A stretch of DNA of 64,000 bases from Bacteroidota bacterium (GCA_013286385.1 JABDFU010000004.1:18069-82068), one strand, 5' to 3'; positions 1-11,555 are shown, counted from the stretch's first letter. The notes: a model not told the origin generated them from the letters alone. Numbers and translations are program-made.

Positions 1-1
1 G

Positions 2-235
2 CCTTCCCAATTTACTATCTTCCCAAATCCAACCAATTCCTCCTTCACAATCAAATCCTCTTCCACCGAAAAACAGCTCCTTCAGGTATTTGATATTACA
101 GGCAAATTAATTTTCACGGAAACAATTTTCGGAACGGCTACCATTGATGCCAACAATTTCGCCCAGGGAGTCTACAATCTTTCCGTTTCAAGCGAACACG
201 GAAATGAGAACAAAAAGTTGGTTATAGTCAGGTAA
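2..235 (+). CDS. C-terminal end of a T9SS-secreted protein (type A sorting domain), cut by window edge
   Basis: Reading from base 2 gives about 77 residues ending in a stop at 233-235. They carry the hallmarks of the type IX secretion C-terminal signal (Por_Secre_tail): FPNPT near the start, LQVFDITGKL in the middle, then the FAQGVYNLSV block and a basic end KKLVIVR. In this family the tail directs an exported protein through the outer membrane, after which it is removed and the cargo is released or attached to the surface. The passenger lies left of the window, so its function cannot be told. The motif match is strong; only the start is missing. Confidence 0.85.
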   Translation, partial: PSQFTIFPNPTNSSFTIKSSSTEKQLLQVFDITGKLIFTETIFGTATIDANNFAQGVYNLSVSSEHGNENKKLVIVR

Positions 236-297
236 AATCCTGAAAATTTCCCGTCTCAAACTCATTTCCTCAATTTTTTCAATGTTTCCCACCGTCA

Positions 298-520
298 TTT
301 CCCAAAAAATCCTATTTTTGCTGTCCCGACCTCAAAATCGGACGTTCTTTGACCCCAATTTCTTTCAAACCCACAGCCCGTCAGCACAAAACTGGAGTGC
401 TATAGCTGGAGTGCTATAGCCATGCTGCCAAATGCTGCGAAATGTGCCATTTTGCACAAAAACACAGCACTACAGAAACGGTAGAAATTGAAGAAATCAC
501 AGTACCAATAACCTCTGAAC
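298..520. repeat. Direct repeat copy A (~220 bp)
   Basis: This intergenic stretch matches 3034-3253 in the same orientation. The first 57 bases (298-354 and 3034-3090) are identical by eye, and homology continues through gapped blocks: the gtgctatagc units, the gctgccaaat block, ttttgcac, and gaagaaatcacagtacca to acctctgaac. Copy A holds a perfect 14-bp tandem duplication (tggagtgctatagc) near 392-420. No convincing reading frame is visible. The two copies bracket about 2.5 kb of accessory genes, which fits either recombination between repeats or an element with repeated ends. Confidence 0.8.
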
Positions 521-535
521 TGATTGAATAGCGGA

Positions 536-682
536 CTATGCTGCCGTTTTGTGACGAGCTTTCTTTTTCCTATTAAGTTTATATTCTTTAATCAATTCGC
601 TGATTTCCTTTGCTTCCTTATCTGTCAGACGTGTTGGTTTTACAACGAGGTCTGGTTCAGTTGATTTTCTTTGCAGTCTCAT
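536..682 (-). CDS. Small basic hypothetical protein (48 aa)
   Basis: An ATG at 680-682 opens a 48-residue frame beginning MRLQRKSTEP and ending KKKARHKTAA. It is strongly basic at its C-terminus, with a probable helix (LTDKEAKEISELIKEYKL) in the middle. The start lies 4 bases beyond the stop of the preceding acetyltransferase-like gene, so the two are almost certainly co-transcribed and probably translationally coupled. The family is not recognised. A small charged partner behind a GNAT-like protein could be an accessory or antitoxin-like subunit, but that is only a guess from the arrangement. Confidence 0.55.
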   Translation of the reverse strand: MRLQRKSTEPDLVVKPTRLTDKEAKEISELIKEYKLNRKKKARHKTAA

Positions 683-686
683 AGCT

Positions 687-1196
687 TTACTTTTTAAAAT
701 ATTGGTTGATTAATTTTAGTGATGTTTTATCGCTGATAACCATTCTTTGTCCACCTAATGACTCTGCTCCAAGTGCCTTTTGATAATAACCGATGAGTGC
801 TGTCTTGGCTTCAAATACAACAAAACCTTCCAAGCCAGCTTCCAATGAACGCTTACAGGCATAGGCAAACAAATTTCCTCCCACTCCTTCATATAGTTTC
901 CCACTTCCACGATTAAATTTCGCATTTTCAACAACGTTAATAAACACAAAACCATTATCAAACCTAAAAGAGATAAGCCCCTGAATTATAGTCGGGTTGT
1001 CCTTAATGGTCATCTTATACACTTCATTTCTTGCGACAGCTAATTCACTTTGCCAGTTGAAAATCCAATCCTTTCTTTTTATTTCTTTATTTGAAACCTT
1101 TTGGAACTCGATTACAAGGATATCCCCCGAAATAGTATTAACTATTGAGTTTGTTAACCTATCAATTTCTATATCAATACCTGCTTTTCTTGCCAT
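687..1196 (-). CDS. GNAT-like acetyltransferase-fold protein (169 aa)
   Basis: The N-terminal half looks like a small alpha/beta domain. The C-terminal half (about residues 100-150) resembles an N-acetyltransferase fold: KLYEGVGGNLFAYACKRS is placed like a cofactor-binding loop and helix, followed by a strand (GFVVFEAKTALIGYY) and ALGAESLGGQRMVI, as in the GNAT tail where the tyrosine sits before the last strands. The substrate is unknown. The gene starts with ATG at 1194-1196, is followed 4 bases later by a 48-aa gene, and is preceded by a perfect 18-bp palindrome. Its position among gene fragments suggests accessory DNA. The fold assignment is moderate and the enzymatic role is inferred. 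Confidence 0.6.
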   Translation of the reverse strand: MARKAGIDIEIDRLTNSIVNTISGDILVIEFQKVSNKEIKRKDWIFNWQSELAVARNEVYKMTIKDNPTIIQGLISFRFDNGFVFINVVENAKFNRGSGKLYEGVGGNLFAYACKRSLEAGLEGFVVFEAKTALIGYYQKALGAESLGGQRMVISDKTSLKLINQYFKK

Positions 1197-1244
1197 TTTG
1201 CAAGGCTAATTTACGCAAAATAAGCCGTTTTCCCCAGTAGTTTC

Positions 1245-1262
1245 CGTCCGTATATACGGACG
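1245..1262. promoter_or_regulatory. Perfect 18-bp palindrome, candidate operator
   Basis: The sequence cgtccgtat/atacggacg is a perfect 18-bp inverted repeat with no spacer. It lies 49 bases upstream of the start of the minus-strand acetyltransferase-like gene, where an operator for a dimeric repressor would sit. No terminator-like T-run follows it. The regulatory role is inferred from symmetry and position only. Confidence 0.5.
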
Positions 1263-1421
1263 TTTTGTTTCAATTCCACGTAACCGACCGTAGTCTGAAG
1301 AGAGCCTGCCATTCCGTTTCAGGCACTTCAGTCTTTTTTTGTCTTTTGAAGGTTTTGGAATGTGGGCTGAAAACCAATTTTCAGCACTCCTGTTTCAAAA
1401 GAAACAGTAACAAGGCTCAAT

Positions 1422-1835
1422 TTAAAGAAGTCCTGTTCCCAATCCAATTGCAAGAAGTGTAATCATCACTGTGACTATCCATTGAACAAAGTCAATTGTG
1501 ATTTTTTTTAGGAGCTTACTGCCTATGTATGCTCCTGCAAACGCAGAGCCAATTGCAGCCAATAGGATTTTTAAATTGTCCTGAATATTGATGTTGGACA
1601 AACGACTGAAATAAACGGAAAGTCTTGTGAGGTCAACTACACAGGCAATGAATATTCCTGTTGCGATGAAGCTTTCCTTCGTCAATCCGCAACGGAGAAG
1701 AAACATACTTCTCAATGCTCCTTGATTCCCTGATAATCCGCCAAAAAAACCACTGATGAGACCACCAGCATATAATTTATTTTCGTCAAACTGAATTTTC
1801 TTTAAAGCAGGAACAGTTTCAAATAATGCAAACAC
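1422..1835 (-). pseudogene. TauE/SafE (TSUP) family permease, N-terminally truncated
   Basis: The 137 residues match the second half of TauE/SafE sulfite/anion permeases. The repeat-start motif GGLISGFFGGLSGNQGALRS is followed by three hydrophobic segments ending in LLAIGLGTGLL. Family members usually have about 250 residues and seven to eight membrane segments, so the first half is missing. Upstream of the possible GTG start a stop codon occurs within five codons, exactly where the DNA changes character at about 1836-1855, so this is a truncated remnant rather than a short family member. It is probably non-functional. Confidence 0.75.
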
Positions 1836-1890
1836 ATTAGTGTCCGGTTAAAATAGTAATAAGTTCTTTGAAAATATTGATAGACAAGGG

Positions 1891-2085
1891 TTGCAGAGAG
1901 TTTTAGCGGTCAGGAGTGGAGATAATTTTATAAAGTCAGCCAAATTTGAAATAAGTATATCTGAAACAGATAAGCCAAAGAAATTATTCAGATGTGTCGC
2001 TATTCTTGAAGATAAAGACGGAAAAATCTACAGGAGCAAAATCCACACTGATTCTTCTTTGGAAAAGAAAATTAAAGTGTTTTGA
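1891..2085 (+). CDS. Hypothetical protein or gene fragment (about 64-78 aa)
   Basis: A short frame, open from just after a stop at 1849-1851, ends at 2085. The earliest usable start is TTG at 1891; no ATG lies near the beginning. The protein is mostly beta-strand-like (KFEISISETD, FRCVAILEDKDGKIYRSKI) and is not recognised. Because the frame begins abruptly at the same breakpoint that truncates the TauE gene on the other strand, it may be the 3' part of a larger gene. The next small gene starts immediately after its stop codon. Confidence 0.4.
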   Translation: MQRVLAVRSGDNFIKSAKFEISISETDKPKKLFRCVAILEDKDGKIYRSKIHTDSSLEKKIKVF

Positions 2086-2247
2086 ATGAAACCCAACGCC
2101 CTCTGGCATTCCAAAAACAAAATGCCCAAGAACGCCACTACCCAGCAGCGGATTAAATGGCATCTTGCTCATCAGAGGAACTGTGGCTGCAGGGAGATTC
2201 CTGAGAAATTGAAAGAGGAGATTAAAAAACGGGAAACAAAGAATTGA
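2086..2247 (+). CDS. Small hypothetical protein (53 aa)
   Basis: ATG at 2086 follows directly on the stop of the preceding frame. The product has a motif-like core, TQQRIKWHLAHQRNCGCREI, with a CxC pair and two histidines, then a charged tail KLKEEIKKRETKN. The conserved-looking His/Cys pattern suggests a real small protein, possibly metal-binding, but the family is not recognised. Its stop overlaps the possible TTG start of the next gene, consistent with a short co-transcribed group. Confidence 0.45.
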   Translation: MKPNALWHSKNKMPKNATTQQRIKWHLAHQRNCGCREIPEKLKEEIKKRETKN

Positions 2248-2261
2248 AATTGCAGGTAAAT

Positions 2262-2903
2262 ATGACGTACAGGCTTAGAACAGTATCCGTGGTAAAATTC
2301 TTAATTTTCGGAATTGGTGGCTCAATAATTTTAATGGCTGGTACTACCGCTTTTGGTTATCATCATTTCAGTAGAACTGTAGTTGAATGTCTTACGATGA
2401 TTGCTTTTGCTTCAGCAATTCTTCTCTCTCACTTCCTTGCCTCAGCCGAGATGGACGTTACAATCACTGAAACATCTGTCAGTTGGGATAACAAGACAGT
2501 TTTATTTGATGATATTATTGGATATTCTGTAAACAGGAGCATCTTTATAACAGCGTTTGCAATAAAACTCAAATCAAACAAGGTTGTAAGCATTAACGCC
2601 TTTGATTTTGGAAAATTCAAGGAAACCTTTCGGGAATTTACAGATGAATTAATAAGAGCAATTAAAGCAAAATCAATTAATGCAGAAAAAATGATTTATA
2701 GTGAAATGTATAATAGGAATTTGAAGTTCCGCATTAAATGGCATTACTATGTAGACATCCCAATTGTTATCGTTGTTAACTTGGGTTTTCTCTATTTTAA
2801 AATAATAAAAAATGTTCCTCTTGAATGGTACAAGCTATTCTTTTTGAACGTTTTATTTTTGAGCACTTTTAAATATTTGCAGGTACGGAAGAAGAAGGAA
2901 TAG
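2262..2903 (+). CDS. Hypothetical membrane protein with four predicted TM segments
   Basis: The protein has two N-terminal hydrophobic segments (about residues 10-35 and 42-62), a soluble middle part of roughly 100 residues rich in beta-strands (VTITETSVSWDNKTVLFDDIIGYSV, resembling a PH-like membrane-protein domain), and two more hydrophobic segments near the C-terminus, ending in a basic tail VRKKKE. ATG at 2262 is preferred; a TTG at 2244, overlapping the previous stop, would add six residues. No specific family is recognised. It lies at the right end of the accessory block, next to the second copy of the direct repeat. Confidence 0.6.
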   Translation: MTYRLRTVSVVKFLIFGIGGSIILMAGTTAFGYHHFSRTVVECLTMIAFASAILLSHFLASAEMDVTITETSVSWDNKTVLFDDIIGYSVNRSIFITAFAIKLKSNKVVSINAFDFGKFKETFREFTDELIRAIKAKSINAEKMIYSEMYNRNLKFRIKWHYYVDIPIVIVVNLGFLYFKIIKNVPLEWYKLFFLNVLFLSTFKYLQVRKKKE

Positions 2904-3033
2904 AATTATTGAGGTAAAATCCTGCCGACAAAACACACATTCCCTTAACCTGAGCCGAGTTATGCTCCCGAACATGGTACAATCCACCCCAAATCCCATC
3001 CCCTCCCAACTTTTCCCCCATTTTCCTCCATAC

Positions 3034-3253
3034 TTTCCCAAAAAATCCTATTTTTGCTGTCCCGACCTCAAAATCGGACGTTCTTTGACCATCATTTTCT
3101 TCTTTTTTTGAGCACCGCTGTAGTGCTATAGCTGGAGTGCTGTAGTGCTATAGCAATGCTGCCAAATGTGCCCAAATGTGCCCTTTTGCACGAAAACACA
3201 GCAACCAGGCTCCGAAGGATTTGAAGAAATCACAGTACCAAGAACCTCTGAAC
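3034..3253. repeat. Direct repeat copy B (~220 bp)
   Basis: This is the partner of the repeat at 298-520. The first 57 bases are identical and the rest is similar with small insertions, including extra units of tgtagtgctatagc near 3119-3154. The copy ends about 30 bases before a broken tRNA-Gly. The rest of the 2904-3457 intergenic interval holds only C-rich, low-information sequence (2930-3030), the tRNA relic and the promoter of the next gene. Confidence 0.8.
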
Positions 3254-3285
3254 GCATTGATTAACAGCAAGTTCAGACAAAATAA

Positions 3286-3367
3286 GCGGAAGTAGCTCAG
3301 TTGGTAGAGCGTAACCTTGCCAAGGTTAAGGTCGGCGGTTCAGGATTCCTCTTTGAGTCCGGCTGAC
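3286..3367 (+). pseudogene. tRNA-Gly(GCC)-like relic with broken 3' half
   Basis: The first 45 or so bases are a good tRNA-Gly: acceptor strand GCGGAAG, D stem GCTC/GAGC, anticodon stem TAACC/GGTTA around TTGCCAA (anticodon GCC). After GGCGGTTC the sequence no longer fits. No strand completes the T stem cleanly, and nothing downstream pairs with GCGGAAG. If about 13 bases (AGGATTCCTCTTT) are removed, a near-normal T loop appears (GGCGGTTCGAGTCCGGC), suggesting an insertion plus loss of the 3' acceptor strand. It is probably not functional. Confidence 0.65.
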
Positions 3368-3452
3368 TTTACAATATCAAAAGAATCCTCCCCCTTCTAC
3401 CCTCTTCAATATTACAGAAAGTGATTTTACAAAATCAATCCCACTTATTTAC

Positions 3453-3460
3453 TACTTTTG
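3453..3460 (+). promoter_or_regulatory. -7 box (TACTTTTG) of the prolyl oligopeptidase gene
   Basis: The octamer matches the Bacteroidota housekeeping consensus TAnnTTTG exactly. Transcription would start near 3466, giving an untranslated leader of about 19 bases to ATG 3485. The in-frame TTG at 3458 lies inside this box and is therefore an unlikely start. No clear -33 TTTG is seen. Confidence 0.55.
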
Positions 3461-3484
3461 GGCCTCTTAAAAAAAACAAAAAAC

Positions 3485-7239
<3,755 letters not shown>

Positions 7240-7270
7240 ATCATTGACTCCTTCTGAATCATCTACTCCT

Positions 7271-7993
7271 GTGGAAACCCGCCTGAATAAATTCATCAGC
7301 GAAACCGGATTCTGCTCCAGAAGAGGGGCGGACAAATTAATCGAGGAAGGAAGGGTGCTTGTCAACGGGCGACAACCTGAACTGGGTACCAAAGTTACAA
7401 GTGCAGACAACATAAGCATTGATGGCAAGCCCTTGATTCAGAAAAAACAGAGGATTTACCTCGTCTTCAATAAACCTGCCGGTATTACCTGTACGACAGA
7501 GCTGCACGTGAAAGACAATATCATCAGCTTTATCAATCATCCCGAACGGATATTTCCCATCGGCAGACTGGACAAGCCTTCTGAAGGGCTGATTTTCCTG
7601 ACCAATGACGGAGATATCGTCAACAAAATACTCCGGGCAGGAAACAATCACGAAAAAGAATACCTGGTTACCGTTGACAAGACAATAGATCAGCACTTTC
7701 TGGAACAAATGGCCAGCGGTGTCCGGATACTGGACACGGTTACAAAAAAATGCCGGATCACAAAAGAAGGCGATTGCCGTTTCAGAATTATTCTGACCCA
7801 GGGTCTGAACCGTCAAATCAGACGGATGTGCGAGGCTTTGGGATATTCTGTTTTACGGCTGAAACGAATTCGCATAATGAATATAGACCTTACTGGCATT
7901 GCCCCCGGAAGCTGGAGACACTTCCGTGAAGCCGAAATGAGTGAAATGAATGCATTGATTGCTTCATCGGTTAAAACAGAAGATGCAGGGTAA
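7271..7993 (+). CDS. rluF: 23S rRNA pseudouridine synthase RluF
   Basis: The enzyme converts a uridine of 23S rRNA (position 2604 in E. coli) to pseudouridine. An S4 RNA-binding domain opens the protein (TRLNKFISETGFCSRRGADKLI), followed by the RsuA/RluF catalytic domain with PIGRLDKPSEGLIFLTNDGD, which holds the catalytic aspartate, and the late motif QGLNRQIRRMCEALGY. The frame is open far upstream inside the ABC-F gene, but the S4 domain begins at GTG 7271 (VETRLNK), which is preferred; TTG 7244 is the alternative. There is no ATG at the domain start. It follows the ABC-F gene by 31 bases and is probably in the same operon. Confidence 0.88.
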   Translation: METRLNKFISETGFCSRRGADKLIEEGRVLVNGRQPELGTKVTSADNISIDGKPLIQKKQRIYLVFNKPAGITCTTELHVKDNIISFINHPERIFPIGRLDKPSEGLIFLTNDGDIVNKILRAGNNHEKEYLVTVDKTIDQHFLEQMASGVRILDTVTKKCRITKEGDCRFRIILTQGLNRQIRRMCEALGYSVLRLKRIRIMNIDLTGIAPGSWRHFREAEMSEMNALIASSVKTEDAG

Positions 7994-8007
7994 CCGTTCT
8001 ATTTGTG

Positions 8008-8015
8008 TACCTTTG
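8008..8015 (+). promoter_or_regulatory. -7 box (TACCTTTG) upstream of the DEAD-box helicase
   Basis: Exact match to TAnnTTTG, 34 bases before the TTG start of the helicase gene. No good -33 element is visible at the expected distance, so this is a moderate prediction. Confidence 0.45.
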
Positions 8016-8049
8016 GTGTTCAGCGATTCGCTTATTTATAAATTAATAG

Positions 8050-9240
8050 TTGCCAAAATTGACCTTTAACGATTTTCATTTTGAAAAAGATCTGATGGAA
8101 GGCCTGGATTCCATGGGCTTCAGCAAGCCGACTCCCATTCAGGAACAAGCCATTCCGGTTATCATGAATAACCGGGACATTATAGCCTGTGCACAGACCG
8201 GAACCGGAAAAACAGCAGCTTATCTGTTACCGATCATCAATAAATTGTCCAAAAAACCCTCTGATTTTGTCAATACACTGATCATTGCCCCTACCCGGGA
8301 ACTGGCTATTCAGATTGATGAAGCCTTGCAGGGTTTCGCTTATTTTGCCCCGGTAAGCTGCATTGCTATTTACGGGGGAAATGACGGTTTTTCATTTGAA
8401 CAGGAGAAAAAAGCACTTACCCAGGGAGCGAATATAATTGTTGCAACTCCGGGAAGACTTATTTCTCACCTGAATATGGGCTACGTAAAAATGCAACACC
8501 TCGAACACCTTATTCTGGATGAAGCAGACCGTATGCTGGACATGGGTTTCAGCCTCGATATCAATAAAATTATCGGATTTCTTCCCAAACAGCGTCAGAC
8601 TCTGCTTTTTTCGGCAACAATGCCTCCGAAAATCAGAACGCTGGCCAAACATATTCTGGTCAGCCCTGAACAGATTAACATTTCTCTTTCAAAACCTGCA
8701 GAAGGCGTTTTACAGGGAGCCTATGTCGTTTACAACTCCCAAAAACAAGAGTTGCTGAAAGGATTACTTAAAGGGAAAGACCTGGCCAGCATTATTGTTT
8801 TTTCCTCCACCAAGGACAATGTAAAACAGCTGGAGCGGGAATTGCTGAAACTTAAATTTAATGTATCCGCAATACACTCAGACCTCGAACAGGAAAAGCG
8901 AAACGAAGTGCTGAGGGATTTTAAAAACAGAAAAATACAAACCCTGGTAGCTACCGATATATTATCCAGAGGAATTGATGTAGACTCTATAGGATTGGTT
9001 GTCAATTACGACGTACCCGGGGATGCAGAAGATTATATACACCGGGTCGGAAGAACTGCCCGCGCTGAATCAACCGGAATCGCGCTTACGTTTATCAACC
9101 CTGAAGATCAGCGCAAGTTTAAAAAGATCGAAGAACTAATCGGTTCAGAGGTGAAAAAATTGCCTTTGCCTGAAGGTATGGGACCGGGACCTGAATACAA
9201 TCCGGAAAAAAACGAAGGAAAGCCCCGCAAACGCTATTAA
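8050..9240 (+). CDS. DEAD/DEAH-box ATP-dependent RNA helicase
   Basis: An RNA-unwinding ATPase of 396 aa with all family motifs in order: Q motif GFSKPTPIQEQAIP, motif I AQTGTGKT, Ia PTRELAIQ, II DEAD in LDEADRMLDMGF, III SAT, V RGIDVDSIGLV and VI HRVGRTAR. A short basic tail (KNEGKPRKRY) ends it. The start is TTG at 8050: a stop codon lies directly upstream in frame and the conserved LTFNDFHF segment needs this start. It resembles RhlE-type helicases involved in ribosome assembly or RNA decay. It has its own promoter-like box and ends 15 bases from a convergent gene. Confidence 0.92.
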   Translation: MPKLTFNDFHFEKDLMEGLDSMGFSKPTPIQEQAIPVIMNNRDIIACAQTGTGKTAAYLLPIINKLSKKPSDFVNTLIIAPTRELAIQIDEALQGFAYFAPVSCIAIYGGNDGFSFEQEKKALTQGANIIVATPGRLISHLNMGYVKMQHLEHLILDEADRMLDMGFSLDINKIIGFLPKQRQTLLFSATMPPKIRTLAKHILVSPEQINISLSKPAEGVLQGAYVVYNSQKQELLKGLLKGKDLASIIVFSSTKDNVKQLERELLKLKFNVSAIHSDLEQEKRNEVLRDFKNRKIQTLVATDILSRGIDVDSIGLVVNYDVPGDAEDYIHRVGRTARAESTGIALTFINPEDQRKFKKIEELIGSEVKKLPLPEGMGPGPEYNPEKNEGKPRKRY

Positions 9241-9255
9241 TTTACCTTCCCGGCG

Positions 9256-11487
9256 TTATTGAGCTTCTGAATTAAATTCAGCTTCGGTTATTGGCACATC
9301 ATCTTTGAAATAGAAAATCTGCCCCCAGGCCCATGTACTCTTTCTGTAAATTGCGGCATTGCTCCCCTTCACTACATAAAGCTTTACAATTTTACAATTT
9401 CCCTCCTGAGACTTTTCCTCGGTAACGCCCTGAGGATATTTAGACACGAGGGCATTGACGTATTGCTTTTTTACCTCCGGATCAGCATCCTTTGCAGGAG
9501 CAACAATGGCTGTTGATTTGGTGGCAGGAGTAACCTTAGCCGGGACGACTACAGCAGGTTTTGTTGCAGCAACAGTTTTTTCTTTGGCCAAGAGATCATT
9601 GATAACGGTAATTTTATCCTTTGGGTATTTTTCATCAGGCATAAGCGTCAGAGCTTCCTGATAAATCGGCTTCGCCGATTTGTATTGTTTTAACAAAAAC
9701 TGCTTATCAGCATTCTCAATCAAACCTTTGTATTTCTCTTTTTTAGCCATTTCAGCGTCTCTTGCTGCCTTATCAGCGGCAAGTTTATCCGCCATTTCTT
9801 TGTCTTTCGCTGCTTTATCAGCGGCAGCCTGCTCTTCTATTTTTTTTATCTCAGCAAGCCTGTCTTTCGGTAGTTGTTCGGCTGGTTTTATGCTTAGCGC
9901 CTCATTATATCCGGCTTTTGCAGACGGATAGTCTTTTGAATCAAAGAATTTATTTGCCTTGGTAATAGCCAAAACATATTTGTCGTTAATTTCTTTTTCC
10001 CTGGCGGCCTTTTCTGCTTCTGTAGCATTCTTATTTGCAATATCGGTAAGGATTTTTTCTATTTCAACCAACTTGTTCCTGGGATACGCTTCCTCCGTTT
10101 TTATCCCTGCAGCCTCATTGTAGGCTGCTTTTGCTACGAGGTAATCCTTTGCAGCAAAGCCTTTGTCACCTTTCACAATGGCTGCATTGTATTTATCATT
10201 GAGTTCTTTTTCTTTTGCGGCCTTATCAGCTGCAAGTTTATCTGCGGCCGTTTTATCGGCAGCAGCTTTTGCTGCTTTATCTGCCGCAAGTTTATCCGCA
10301 GCTGTTTTATCCGCAGCAGCCTTTTCTGCTGCAAGTTTATCCGCGGCGGCCTTATCTGCTGCAAGTTTATCTGCGGCTGCTTTATCGGCAGCAGCTTTTT
10401 CAGCTGCAAGTTTATCCGCAGCCGCTTTATCGGCAGCAGCCTTTTCTGCCGCAAGTTTGTCCGCAGCGGCCTTATCAGCTGCAAGTTTATCTGCGGCCAT
10501 TTTATCGGCAGCAGCCTTTTCTGCCGCAAGTTTATCCGCGGCGGCCTTATCAGCTGCAGCTTTTGCTGCTTTCTCTGCCGCAAGTTTGTCCGCAGCGGCC
10601 TTATCAGCTGCAAGTTTATCTGCGGCCATTTTATCGGCAGCAGCCTTTTCTGCCGCAAGTTTATCCGCGGCGGCCTTATCAGCTGCAGCTTTTGCTGCTT
10701 TCTCTGCCGCAAGTTTGTCCGCAGCCACTTTATCTGCTGCTGCTTTATCGGCAGCAGCCTTTTCTGCTGCAAGTTTATCCGCGGCGACCTTATCTGCTGC
10801 TGCTTTTGCTGCTTTCTCTGCCGCAAGTTTGTCCGCAGCCGCTTTATCTGCTGCTGCTTTGTCGGCAGCAGCTTTTGCTGCAGCGGCCTGACTTGCTGCA
10901 TTCGCATCCGCAGTAGCCTTGTTTTTGTCCTCCTCCAACTTCTTCTTGTCCTCTTCTTCTGCCTTCTTCTGAACCACTGATAATTTTTCCAGTTTACTTC
11001 TCATAGACTGGGTATAACTCTCATCATAATTGAAATCGTTCTCTGAACTCTGATACGAAAACTTGGCAATGGGTTGACTCAGAATCGCATTTAATTCATT
11101 AACATCGACCCCTTTGGGTATTTCAAATAGGACAATTTCAGAAAGATCAACTCCTCCGAAGCCTTTTTTTCCTCTCGAATCAGGAACATTTTGGGTATTA
11201 AAACTGAAAATTTTGGTAATGTGATTCGCCTTGGTAACAGTAATAGTATAATTCGCATTGGGATCCAGAACGAAGTCAAATTTTCCATTACTGGTGGTAA
11301 TGGTTTGTTTAACCTGAACGCCGTCTTTTATTAAGCTGACAACCGCGCCGTCCATTTTTTTGCCTCCTTTGGTAACCCTTCCGCTAACCGGAAAGTTCCA
11401 GGTCTGGGTTTGGGCCATGACCTGAAATCCCAATAGTAAAATCAGGGGTAATAGAATTACCTTACGTATTTGTATCGCTTTTATCAA
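9256..11487 (-). CDS. Secreted Ala-Asp-Lys repeat protein with TPR-like modules (743 aa)
   Basis: The protein has a signal peptide (VILLPLILLLGFQVMAQT) and a carboxypeptidase-regulatory-like beta-sandwich (about 30-100). A charged helical stretch leads into about 220 residues of pentad repeats (AADKLAAEKA type). Three helical-pair modules of about 75 residues follow, each with a Y.NAL.IKP-type TPR signature (e.g. KDYPSAKAGYNEAL). A C-terminal domain of about 75 residues ends in AEFNSEAQ. Similar architectures occur in Bacteroidota envelope proteins near OmpA-like genes, as here. The start is TTG 11487, because a stop lies just upstream and no ATG precedes the signal peptide. Function is unknown; a long periplasmic spacer or scaffold is inferred. 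Confidence 0.8.
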   Translation of the reverse strand: MIKAIQIRKVILLPLILLLGFQVMAQTQTWNFPVSGRVTKGGKKMDGAVVSLIKDGVQVKQTITTSNGKFDFVLDPNANYTITVTKANHITKIFSFNTQNVPDSRGKKGFGGVDLSEIVLFEIPKGVDVNELNAILSQPIAKFSYQSSENDFNYDESYTQSMRSKLEKLSVVQKKAEEEDKKKLEEDKNKATADANAASQAAAAKAAADKAAADKAAADKLAAEKAAKAAADKVAADKLAAEKAAADKAAADKVAADKLAAEKAAKAAADKAAADKLAAEKAAADKMAADKLAADKAAADKLAAEKAAKAAADKAAADKLAAEKAAADKMAADKLAADKAAADKLAAEKAAADKAAADKLAAEKAAADKAAADKLAADKAAADKLAAEKAAADKTAADKLAADKAAKAAADKTAADKLAADKAAKEKELNDKYNAAIVKGDKGFAAKDYLVAKAAYNEAAGIKTEEAYPRNKLVEIEKILTDIANKNATEAEKAAREKEINDKYVLAITKANKFFDSKDYPSAKAGYNEALSIKPAEQLPKDRLAEIKKIEEQAAADKAAKDKEMADKLAADKAARDAEMAKKEKYKGLIENADKQFLLKQYKSAKPIYQEALTLMPDEKYPKDKITVINDLLAKEKTVAATKPAVVVPAKVTPATKSTAIVAPAKDADPEVKKQYVNALVSKYPQGVTEEKSQEGNCKIVKLYVVKGSNAAIYRKSTWAWGQIFYFKDDVPITEAEFNSEAQ
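10219..10890 (-). repeat. Coding repeat: 15/30-bp units encoding AADK-L/A-AAEKA pentads, with a 129-bp tandem duplication
   Basis: About 670 bp of degenerate 15-bp units (on the plus strand, aagtttatccgcagc-like) encode an alanine-rich charged helix. A larger event is visible inside: sequence from about 10445 matches sequence 129 bp further on for roughly 160 bp without mismatch by eye, a 43-codon in-frame duplication. Because the unit is a multiple of three and lacks stop codons in several phases, other frames on both strands stay open as artefacts. Confidence 0.85.
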
Positions 11488-11555
11488 GTAGATCGCTTAA
11501 TAGACCCTCTTACAAGGCAAATATCGATAAAAACAAAGCACAGTCTTTATACCTG

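Noticed and set aside
1838..1856. Complete insertion sequence
   Set aside because: Only one possible end (tagtgtccggttaaaa) is seen; there is no transposase frame and no matching inverted end nearby.
3286..3367. Functional tRNA-Gly
   Set aside because: The 5' half is good, but the T stem is disrupted and no downstream strand pairs with the acceptor GCGGAAG. Listed as a relic instead.
9241..9255. Shared terminator between the convergent helicase and repeat-protein genes
   Set aside because: The 15-base gap contains no hairpin or T-run.
10163..10916. Long plus-strand and alternative minus-strand reading frames of 230-245 codons
   Set aside because: They lie wholly within the 15-bp coding repeat of the minus-strand envelope protein; their products are monotonous (AALSAAS-type or RINLRQK-type) and have no start signals. 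They are by-products of the repeat.
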